A stretch of 6,019 nt of DNA, taken from an uncultured Helicobacteraceae bacterium. Its GTDB lineage: Bacteria; Campylobacterota; Campylobacteria; Campylobacterales; Helicobacteraceae. This document shows, piece by piece, positions 1 to 5,213 of the stretch (positions within the stretch are counted from its first letter, which is position 1; the number at the start of each line of letters is the position of its first letter). The notes beneath the pieces were generated by a model. That model worked only from the letters and a program-made list of their open reading frames with translations. It was not told the origin of the DNA and made no database searches. A program made the translations under genes and the position numbers. The stretch lies in the NCBI GenBank assembly GCA_934728205.1, contig CAKVEH010000086.1, forward strand, positions 1 to 6,019, written 5' to 3'.

Positions 1-230
1 TTGTTGAGTTGCTCTTGGGCGACTTCAAAACGCACAGAAGAATGAGTCTTTGTAGAAGTAACAAGCATAACGCCGTTTGTATAAGCCTTTTCTTGTGTGC
101 CATAGCGATTAGATTGAGAATCAAGAGTGCTGATAAAAACTTTCTTTTGCGTGCAACCAAAAAATGCGAGAGAAACAACACCTACAAGCAAATACTTAAG
201 ACAAGTTTTTAATGTATTGCAAAATGCCAT
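1..230 (-). CDS. Putative lipoprotein, N-terminal part only (runs off the window edge)
   Basis: Seen: reading the minus strand from the ATG at 230-228 gives 76 codons with no stop before the window edge. A strong ribosome binding site, AAGGAGA, lies four bases before the ATG. The protein starts with a short polar segment containing lysines, then a hydrophobic stretch (about residues 11-25, LKYLLVGVVSLAFFG) ending at Cys26. This resembles a signal-peptidase-II lipobox (F-F-G-C; the -3 residue is less typical). After Cys26 come TQKK and a soluble Ser/Thr-rich region. Inference: it is exported, lipidated at Cys26 and anchored in a membrane. The Lys at +3/+4 gives no firm inner or outer membrane assignment. 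I do not recognise the family, and the C-terminus lies outside the window. It is divergent from purE and shares the 187-nt intergenic region with it. I am fairly sure the gene is real; its function is unknown. Confidence 0.75.
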   Translation of the reverse strand, partial: MAFCNTLKTCLKYLLVGVVSLAFFGCTQKKVFISTLDSQSNRYGTQEKAYTNGVMLVTSTKTHSSVRFEVAQEQLN

Positions 231-295
231 TTTATCTCCTTAAATCTCTTTTTGTGTCAGTGATTGCAAGTCTAGCACAAAATCCACAGAGAATC

Positions 296-315
296 TAAAA
301 TAAAATCTTATTTTA
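296..315. repeat. 8-bp perfect A/T palindrome in the divergent promoter region (candidate operator)
   Basis: The arms TAAAATAA (296-303) and TTATTTTA (308-315) are exact reverse complements around a 4-nt centre. On the minus strand the right arm overlaps TATAAA (312-317), a plausible -10 box for the lipoprotein gene, which would leave a leader of about 75 nt. Inference: a regulator bound here could block that promoter. In DNA this AT-rich, an 8-bp palindrome can arise by chance, so the operator role is only a suggestion. Confidence 0.35.
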
Positions 316-332
316 TAGGGAAAATTTTTGCA

Positions 333-348
333 AAATACTCAAGTATTT
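333..348. repeat. 7-bp perfect palindrome upstream of purE (candidate operator)
   Basis: The sequence AAATACTCAAGTATTT consists of two exact 7-bp arms, AAATACT and AGTATTT, around a 2-nt centre. This is the geometry of a site for a dimeric helix-turn-helix repressor. It lies 34 nt upstream of the candidate purE -10 box, in the range where activators or repressors act, and 37 nt (start to start) from the other palindrome in this gap. No known operator consensus was recognised. Confidence 0.35.
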
Positions 349-381
349 ATGCTTTAAGAAGTTTAAGGATTAAAATTTGCT

Positions 382-387
382 TATTAT
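382..387 (+). promoter_or_regulatory. purE: Candidate -10 box for the purE operon
   Basis: TATTAT, preceded by TTTGCT, sits 30 nt before the purE ATG. Transcription would start near 394-396 and give a leader of about 20-25 nt carrying the AGAGGA ribosome binding site (407-412). No good -35 box is visible; Helicobacter housekeeping promoters often lack one. TTTAAG at 353-358 is an alternative -10 box. Confidence 0.3.
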
Positions 388-417
388 TCATAAAACAATC
401 ATCACTAGAGGAATGCA

Positions 418-924
418 ATGGAATTTGTCAGCATTATTATGGGGAGCAAAAGTGATTATGAAGTAATGAGCGAATGTGCCAAACTTTTAGAAAAGTTTGG
501 TGTGCCTTATGAACTCATCATATCCTCCGCTCACCGCTCTCCTGAACGCACAAAGGATTATATAAAAGACGCTCAATCTCGCGGAGCGCAAGTTTTTATC
601 GCGGCAGCTGGTATGGCAGCACACTTGGCGGGTGCGGTTGCTGCGCAAACTTGCAAGCCTGTAGTTGGCGTCCCGCTTACTAGCACACAAAGTGCTATCA
701 ATGGGCTAGATTCTCTACTTGCCACAGTGCAAATGCCAAGCGGTATGCCTGTGGCGACTATGGCGATAGGCAAGGCTGGAGCGATAAATGCCGCACATTT
801 AGCAATGCAAATACTAAGCCTACGAGATTCTCATCTTGCTAAAAAACTTAGCGATGAACGCGCTAACAGGCTAAAAGATTTAGAGCAAAGCTCACAAGAA
901 ATCCAAGTATTACTAAGAGGATAA
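418..924 (+). CDS. purE: N5-carboxyaminoimidazole ribonucleotide mutase PurE (AIR carboxylase catalytic subunit)
   Basis: PurE makes 4-carboxy-5-aminoimidazole ribonucleotide in de novo purine synthesis in the cytoplasm; class I enzymes rearrange the N5-CAIR supplied by PurK. Seen: 168 residues, close to the usual 160-170 for a stand-alone class I PurE. The family motifs appear in order: phosphate-binding GSKSD (9-13), SAHRSP with the catalytic-type His (37-42), the glycine-rich [10 protein letters not shown] (63-72), GVPLTS (84-89), and [15 protein letters not shown] (104-118). The ATG follows AGAGGA at good spacing and begins directly with the conserved first strand (EFVSIIMGS). It is the first gene of a two-gene operon, with the stop codon one base before the next ATG. 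PurK is not in the window, so the choice between mutase (class I) and direct carboxylase (class II) rests on length and motifs; I favour class I. No defects were seen. Confidence 0.96.
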   Translation: MEFVSIIMGSKSDYEVMSECAKLLEKFGVPYELIISSAHRSPERTKDYIKDAQSRGAQVFIAAAGMAAHLAGAVAAQTCKPVVGVPLTSTQSAINGLDSLLATVQMPSGMPVATMAIGKAGAINAAHLAMQILSLRDSHLAKKLSDERANRLKDLEQSSQEIQVLLRG

Positions 925-925
925 A

Positions 926-1552
926 ATGTCAGAAAATCAGATACCGTCAAATGAAATGCCACCAAATGAAGTAAGTGAGATAAGTGTAGATGGAGATTCT
1001 CCAAATATGCAAGTCGCTTCACCACAAGCACAGCCAACTGCTGTGCCCGCAAATATCCAAGCCTCTAACACTTGGATTAGCATTGATGAATTTGCTCAAC
1101 TTTCAGGATTAAGCAAGGATAAAATCAACGAACTTATAGAATCTGGCACACTTAGCACGAAAAAAGACGCAGAAACAATACTTATTGATGCAAGTAGCGG
1201 GACTTACGCGCTTATCAAGCGCGTGCAAGGCAGCCTTGTAAGTGAGGGCGAGCTCAATCCTATGTTTGTCGAAAAAACTATTGCAACTATTCTAAACCTG
1301 CACGACAAAGTGATTGCAAGCAAAGATGAAACTATTAGCGCGTTTAAAAATGAAAACACATTCCTAAAAGATGCCCTTGTATCAATGCAAGAAGTCTATG
1401 ACGATGATAAAAAGACAATGGAAACCTTGCGTCAAGAGCTCGAACACGCAAGAGAGGAAGTGGAATTTATGAAGCGCAAATATCGCTTAATGTGGGGGAA
1501 GGTCTCTACCATTACTGAGGGTAACAAAACCATTGATAACAATAAAAGCTAG
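926..1552 (+). CDS. DUF3972-like protein: MerR-like helix-turn-helix plus coiled coil, function unknown
   Basis: Seen: 208 residues in three parts. Residues 1-47 are Pro/Gln/Asn/Ser-rich and probably disordered. Residues 48-77 (from NTWISIDEFAQLSGLSKDKI) resemble a MerR/excisionase-type winged helix: a Trp-Ile-Ser start, then 'xxFAxLSGLSxxxIxxLIESGTL'. Residues 113-190 are strongly helical with heptad-like spacing and many Glu/Lys, which suggests a coiled coil. The end is polar. There is no signal peptide or membrane segment, so it is probably cytoplasmic. The ATG is one base after the purE stop and uses AAGAGG inside the last purE codons, so the two genes are probably translationally coupled. 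From memory, a conserved hypothetical of this type sits between purE and glyQ in Campylobacter jejuni; no glyQ follows here. The DUF3972 assignment is from memory of that context. DNA binding is inferred only from the helix pattern; a structural or scaffold role is equally possible. Confidence 0.85.
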   Translation: MSENQIPSNEMPPNEVSEISVDGDSPNMQVASPQAQPTAVPANIQASNTWISIDEFAQLSGLSKDKINELIESGTLSTKKDAETILIDASSGTYALIKRVQGSLVSEGELNPMFVEKTIATILNLHDKVIASKDETISAFKNENTFLKDALVSMQEVYDDDKKTMETLRQELEHAREEVEFMKRKYRLMWGKVSTITEGNKTIDNNKS

Positions 1553-1587
1553 CGCGCGATTTTCTTGTATTGTATAATTTTGTGATT

Positions 1588-2346
1588 CTAAAATTCCTTT
1601 CTTAGCGAAGCATTTAGTCCTATTGTATTGTTGATACCATAATCCACAAAAAATCCACCCACATCGATAAAAATATTGTTTGCCATAGTAAAACTTCCAC
1701 CCAAAGAGATATTGAGCGTATTGTAAAGTGGCAGAGCATAAGTCAAACTTTGTGCGCCATAGAGGACTTTGATGTTTTTGTTTTCCTCCATAGTCATAAC
1801 CTCATAATGAACCTTTCCAAATATATTATAACCATTAAGCGAATAATTTCCCTTGATTCCAATCCCTACCCCAAGTGCATAAAAACTATTTGTGTGTGTT
1901 TGCAAGGCATTAGAAGCATTTTCCTTGAATGCTTCTATGCTATACACATAATGGTGTAATCCCGCATAAGGCGTAAATGCAATGCGCTCACCCATAGAAA
2001 ATGTCTTAAACAACAAAGAATCTATTTGAATAATGCTCATATCTTGGGAAGTATTTGTGCGAGATTGCACAAATGTATTATGACGACTTACCTCTCCAAA
2101 TGAGCTAAAATACGCTCCACCCAAGAGAAAATTTATAGCTTGTGAGAGTTCGATAGTTTGTGTAGCTCTAAGCATAATGTTATGACTTGTGTGTGTGATA
2201 GACTGCGCGCTGTTTGTATGCTCTATGTTTGCCTTACCATAACTTACACTAAAAGTTGTGTTAAGCATTTTGCTATCCACTTGCACCCCAATAAGTGTGC
2301 CGACATTATTTCCGTGATTTCCAGCGAGAAATTTTGAGCTAATCAC
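1588..2346 (-). CDS. Autotransporter beta-barrel domain, out of frame with its passenger
   Basis: Seen: a 252-codon frame rich in alternating aromatic and hydrophobic strands (for example GTLIGVQVDSKMLNTTFSVS, then FGKVHYEVMTM). It ends in LRKEF, the terminal Phe typical of outer-membrane barrels recognised by the BAM complex. It has no cysteine and no signal peptide. The length matches the 12-stranded autotransporter translocator (about 250-280 residues). The GTG at 2346-2344 is only the first possible start. The same frame stays open upstream through GENLKVG to the G run at 2370-2379, so the fragment is really the C-terminal third of the gene that begins at 3794. Established: such barrels insert in the outer membrane and export the attached passenger. 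Without the poly-G correction this part would have no export signal and should not be functional. The gene ends 36 nt from, and convergent with, the DUF3972-like gene. Independent expression cannot be excluded: GGAGAG lies about 15 nt before the GTG, but that spacing is poor. Confidence 0.85.
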   Translation of the reverse strand: MISSKFLAGNHGNNVGTLIGVQVDSKMLNTTFSVSYGKANIEHTNSAQSITHTSHNIMLRATQTIELSQAINFLLGGAYFSSFGEVSRHNTFVQSRTNTSQDMSIIQIDSLLFKTFSMGERIAFTPYAGLHHYVYSIEAFKENASNALQTHTNSFYALGVGIGIKGNYSLNGYNIFGKVHYEVMTMEENKNIKVLYGAQSLTYALPLYNTLNISLGGSFTMANNIFIDVGGFFVDYGINNTIGLNASLRKEF

Positions 2347-2354
2347 ACCGACTT

Positions 2355-3794
2355 TTAGATTCTCTCCTGCCCCCCCCCCTTAGAATCCACAAAATTAGCA
2401 TTTGCATTTTTAAGGCTAAAAAGTGCGCTAAATGGAGCATTTATAATATCATTTATGCTTTGATTGGTGTTGCTTATATATTGCTTAATTTGCTCACTAC
2501 TTCCACTTGAGTAAATGTGATTTCCCAATACAGCCTTATTTACTTCAAAAATTGCGCGTTCATTGCCAACCAACCTTTGCATAAAGGCATTTACTTTTGT
2601 AGAATCTAAGTTGTAAGTGGCATTTCCACCATTAAGGGTGATATTAGCAAAGTCTGCGTTGGTATAGGTTATATTTGCTCCACCTGTTGTGCCTGTGATG
2701 AATTGATAGGTTTGCCCATCATTTGCACCAGAGAAATCCACAACCACACTCCCACCATTATTGGTGAGATTCCCTGCGAGTTTTCCCATTACGCCATTTT
2801 GTATCCCAAATGTAAGCGTGCTACCGCTTTTATTTTGCAAAGTCCCAACTTGAAGCGTCCCGCCATAGATTGAAATAGTGGAATTGCGCGGATTATATAT
2901 CCCGCCCCCTTGTATAGAATCTCCGCCCATTTGCGAAATCAATGTCCCTGTAATGCTCATCGTGCCACCATTTGTAATAACAAGATTCCCACCACCACCA
3001 AAGGCAGGGTCAAAGGCATTAAACAATACATTGCCCGTAGTATCCACGCTCATATCTTTTGATTCTATTCCGTTGTAAAAATTACCCGTGATTGTTACGC
3101 TTCCGCCGTTTAGTGTGAAATTTGACACTGAATTGCTTTGAATGCTACCTGAATAACCGACATTATAGACATTACCCGTTAGATTCACACTCCCGCCGTT
3201 ACTAACAACGCTATTTTGAAAGCGAATCGTTGTGGCGGATATAGTTAGATTTGCGCCTTGCGAAAGGTTTGTGCTCCCATCGTGGATAAAAAATTTGGCA
3301 TTGCTAAAATCCACTTTGGCATTTTGTGCTAACTCAAGCGAACTGCCACGCGAAAATCGCACTTTGGATTCGCCACCATATTCCGAGCCTTGCGGATTTA
3401 TCGTAGTCCCGCTTGAAATCACATTAAAAGTCGCTCCATTGCCTACACTCACGCTACCACTTTGAATTGCAAGTGTATGTGCGCTCATAATCGCGCTTTG
3501 AATCCCGCTAGCCACGCTAAATCCGCCCGAATAAAAAGTCGTGGTGGTATCTTTGATTGTGAGCACATATTGCGAGCCTGCTGTGCCACTTATGCTTAGG
3601 TGTGGATTGCGATTTAGTCCTATGGTAGTCATTTGCCAGCCTTGTGGGCTTTTTATAGAGCTTACGCTATCATTTCTTTGTCCGCCATTGAGTGTGATAC
3701 TTGTCGGTAGAGTAGAATTTGTCCAATCAATGCCATAAGCACCGCTTAATGTAACACATACAAGTAAGAATTTCACACCGCGTTTATTACACAT
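2355..3794 (-). CDS. Autotransporter passenger: signal peptide and beta-helix, cut off by frameshift at poly-G
   Basis: Seen: 479 residues from the ATG at 3794-3792. A TTG nine codons upstream (3821) is possible, but it overlaps the mntP end and has no ribosome binding site; the ATG gives a normal signal peptide. Residues 1-21 (MCNKRGVKFLLVCVTLSGAYG) have basic, hydrophobic and A-Y-G parts with likely cleavage before IDW. Residues 30-395 are Gly/Ser/Thr/Asn-rich short strands with recurring NGG turns (36-38, 199-201, 229-231, 275-277, 346-348, 388-390), as in a right-handed beta-helix, and contain no cysteine. Residues 400-470 are more helical (NAFMQRLVGNERAIFEVNKA) and look like the linker helix before the barrel. 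After the ten G the frame reads QERI and stops. In frame, the protein would be 735 residues (11 G) or 734 (8 G). Inference: a surface or secreted adhesin-like protein; the target is unknown. As read, the passenger would be exported only to the periplasm. Confidence 0.88.
   Translation of the reverse strand: MCNKRGVKFLLVCVTLSGAYGIDWTNSTLPTSITLNGGQRNDSVSSIKSPQGWQMTTIGLNRNPHLSISGTAGSQYVLTIKDTTTTFYSGGFSVASGIQSAIMSAHTLAIQSGSVSVGNGATFNVISSGTTINPQGSEYGGESKVRFSRGSSLELAQNAKVDFSNAKFFIHDGSTNLSQGANLTISATTIRFQNSVVSNGGSVNLTGNVYNVGYSGSIQSNSVSNFTLNGGSVTITGNFYNGIESKDMSVDTTGNVLFNAFDPAFGGGGNLVITNGGTMSITGTLISQMGGDSIQGGGIYNPRNSTISIYGGTLQVGTLQNKSGSTLTFGIQNGVMGKLAGNLTNNGGSVVVDFSGANDGQTYQFITGTTGGANITYTNADFANITLNGGNATYNLDSTKVNAFMQRLVGNERAIFEVNKAVLGNHIYSSGSSEQIKQYISNTNQSINDIINAPFSALFSLKNANANFVDSKGGGQERI
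2370..2379 (-). repeat. Homopolymeric tract of ten G on the coding strand: probable phase-variation switch
   Basis: Ten C on the plus strand, so ten G in the autotransporter coding strand, lie exactly where the passenger frame is lost and the barrel frame takes over. Counting codons, tracts of 8 or 11 G join the passenger to the barrel; 10 G gives QERI then stop, and 9 G also runs into a stop shortly after (about 9 codons). Poly-G/C tracts of this length are well-established slipped-strand contingency switches in Helicobacter and Campylobacter surface genes. The tract length may also be misread by sequencing, so the ON/OFF state given here is uncertain. Confidence 0.85.
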
Positions 3795-3810
3795 AAATTT
3801 AATCTTTAGT

Positions 3811-4377
3811 TTAAGAATCAAAAAAGAGATGTTCTGTGAGAATCTTTGTCCCCAAAAGCACTAAAATTCCTCCGCCTAAAAATTCTGCCTTGCGCCCCAA
3901 AAATAATCCAAATTTATTCCCAATTTTGAGTGCAACAATACAAAAAATAGCCGTTACAATACCAATACTAGCCACGCTCAATAATAAATTTGTCTCTAAT
4001 ACTGCAAAGCTAACTCCAACCGCGAGTGCATCAATACTCGTGGCAATCGCAAGAGGGAGCATTGTTTTGTATCCAAATTTATCACTATCGCTTGCGCATT
4101 CTTGTGGCTGGAAAGATTCTCTTATCATCTTAAAGCCAATACAACTAAGCAAGATAAAAGCAATCCAATGGTCATAATCGGCGATAAAATTTGCAAATAG
4201 AATGCCAAGAAAAAAGCCCAAAGCGGGCATTAAAGCTTGGAATCCACCAAAGTATAACGCAACAACTATACAATGCTAAGGAGTAACGCTACGCACACTA
4301 AAACCCTTGCATAAACTCACAGCAAACGCATCTGCCGCTAAAGCACAAGAAAGTAAAAAAATACTCCAAGTATCCAC
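3811..4377 (-). pseudogene. mntP: Manganese efflux pump MntP, interrupted by an in-frame TAG at codon 34
   Basis: MntP (formerly YebN) exports Mn(II) across the inner membrane. Seen: from GTG 4377-4375, preceded by AGGAAGG at seven bases, the frame covers 188 sense positions, the E. coli MntP length. It carries both internal-repeat motifs: ADAFAVS (Asp16, the position of the conserved acidic residue in E. coli) and TSIDALAVG (Asp116), plus [18 protein letters not shown] and a KAEFLGGG segment near the end, with about six membrane helices. At 4278-4276 the codon is TAG, between VRSVTP and [11 protein letters not shown]. The frame is otherwise intact, so a single substitution from AAG or CAG is the simplest explanation. 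The first in-frame ATG after the stop (4230, codon 50) would make a 139-residue protein without the first helix and Asp16, which is unlikely to work. Alternatives are a sequencing error or readthrough. It lies between rpsR and the autotransporter on the same strand. Confidence 0.82.
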
Positions 4378-4393
4378 ACTTAATCCTTCCTAA

Positions 4394-4434
4394 AATATTG
4401 TTGTTGGGTATTATTTACTAAATTAAACAATATT
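4394..4434. repeat. 9-bp inverted repeat with a nested dyad between rpsR and mntP
   Basis: The arms AATATTGTT (4394-4402) and AACAATATT (4426-4434) are exact reverse complements separated by 23 nt. Inside the spacer, ATTTACTAAAT (4413-4423) is a second, smaller dyad. The element fills most of the 79-nt gap after rpsR and ends about 17 nt before the mntP start, at promoter distance. It may be an operator for a metal regulator or a weak stem after rpsR. It lacks the GC-rich stem and long T run of an intrinsic terminator. TAATAC on the minus strand within the spacer could be a -10 box. Confidence 0.4.
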
Positions 4435-4456
4435 CCAGCGAGGTTAAGTAAATTTG

Positions 4457-4711
4457 CTAAATCTTAAAAGGATTCTCAACAACCTTTTTTCTATCCACAA
4501 TATATGGAATCAATGCCATATGACGCGCTCGTTTAATCGCTACTTCTACGCGCTCTTGCCATTTTTTTGTGTTGCCTGTGAGTCGGCGAGGCATTATTTT
4601 GTATCGCTCTGAGAGTGAATGCTTTAGCATTTCAATATCTTTGTAATCGATGAACTCTAGCCCTGCCTCTGTGTATCGGCAATATCGCTTTGAATATTTT
4701 CTTTTTTCCAT
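4457..4711 (-). CDS. rpsR: 30S ribosomal protein S18
   Basis: S18 binds next to S6 on the platform of the 30S subunit. Seen: 84 residues from the ATG at 4711-4709, preceded by AAAGGAG at good spacing. The frame is open further upstream to 4744 ([11 protein letters not shown]), but that overlaps ssb and places the ribosome binding site inside the protein, so the inner start is right. Family landmarks are present: an N-terminal [27 protein letters not shown] (about 21-40), PRRLTG, and the basic helix [14 protein letters not shown] near residues 58-71. Length fits the Helicobacter S18. It is the last gene of the rpsF-ssb-rpsR operon, 10 nt after ssb, the same order as H. pylori HP1246-HP1244. 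No defects seen. Confidence 0.97.
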   Translation of the reverse strand: MEKRKYSKRYCRYTEAGLEFIDYKDIEMLKHSLSERYKIMPRRLTGNTKKWQERVEVAIKRARHMALIPYIVDRKKVVENPFKI

Positions 4712-4721
4712 TGTTTCTCCT

Positions 4722-5204
4722 TTAAAATGGTATATCTTCGTCATTTATGTCAATTTCTGGGATATTTTGATTATATCCCCCCGCGTTAGCCTGTGTGTTG
4801 CGTGGTTGTGAATTTTGATAACCTTGACTTTGGGAATCTTGGCTATATCCATCATTTTGGCTATATTCTCCACCACCCTTGCTATCAAGCATTTGCATAC
4901 TTTCAGCAATAATAGTGTGTTTTGAACGCTTTTGTCCACTTTGGTCGCTCCAGCTTTCAAAATTCAATCGCCCCTCGATAAGCACTTTTGAGCCCTTTCT
5001 TAGGTATTGTTTGGCGACTTCTGCAGTGCGTCCAAATAGCTTCACATCGACAAAGCAAGTTTCCTCGCCCTTTGTGCCATCTTGCTTATTGTATCGCCTG
5101 TTTGATGCGAGTCCTAATGTGGCTACTGCGCTTCCGCTTGGCAAATAGCGAATGTCCTCAATATCACGCGTGAGATTACCTATAATGATAACTTTATTAT
5201 ACAT
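4722..5204 (-). CDS. ssb: Single-stranded DNA-binding protein
   Basis: Ssb coats single-stranded DNA during replication, repair and recombination and recruits partners through its acidic tail. Seen: 160 residues. Residues 1-107 are the OB fold: [22 protein letters not shown] at the start, then [18 protein letters not shown] (51-68), [10 protein letters not shown] (71-80), and WSDQSGQKR with Trp85 at the position of the DNA-stacking Trp88 of E. coli. Residues 108-147 are a flexible Gly/Gln/Asn/Ser/Tyr linker. The end is DINDEDIPF, the conserved partner-binding tip. The ATG is nine bases after the rpsF stop with AAGG as a short ribosome binding site. The ribosome binding site lies directly after a strong predicted hairpin in the rpsF end, so translation may be coupled to or modulated by it. 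S6-Ssb-S18 is a common bacterial operon order. Confidence 0.97.
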   Translation of the reverse strand: MYNKVIIIGNLTRDIEDIRYLPSGSAVATLGLASNRRYNKQDGTKGEETCFVDVKLFGRTAEVAKQYLRKGSKVLIEGRLNFESWSDQSGQKRSKHTIIAESMQMLDSKGGGEYSQNDGYSQDSQSQGYQNSQPRNTQANAGGYNQNIPEIDINDEDIPF

Positions 5205-5213
5205 TATACAACC

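Noticed and set aside
9..212. 67-codon plus-strand frame at the left edge
   Set aside because: It is antisense to the lipoprotein frame, which has a strong ribosome binding site and a signal sequence; the plus frame has neither and no coherent protein features.
1553..1587. Bidirectional terminator between the convergent DUF3972-like and autotransporter genes
   Set aside because: The GCTAGCGCGCG stretch followed by TTTTCTT looks tempting, but I could not draw a stem with a proper loop; the palindromic hexamers have no loop space.
2985..3003. Second contingency repeat, CCA triplets in the passenger
   Set aside because: The copies are few and triplet-sized, so length change would stay in frame; they encode the glycine run in FGGGGN.
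2878..3738. Several 65-77-codon plus-strand frames
   Set aside because: They are Pro/Leu-rich shadows of the Gly/Asn/Ser-rich autotransporter passenger on the other strand.
3836..4177. 113-codon plus-strand frame
   Set aside because: It is the antisense shadow of the mntP membrane segments, with no ribosome binding site and a hydrophobic pattern mirrored from mntP.
4378..4456. Mn riboswitch (yybP-ykoY type) in the mntP leader
   Set aside because: The gap is only 79 nt, AT-rich, and lacks the GC-rich paired core of that riboswitch.
4745..5173. Short frames overlapping ssb on both strands
   Set aside because: They overlap a clear ssb gene with an OB fold and acidic tail and have no family features.
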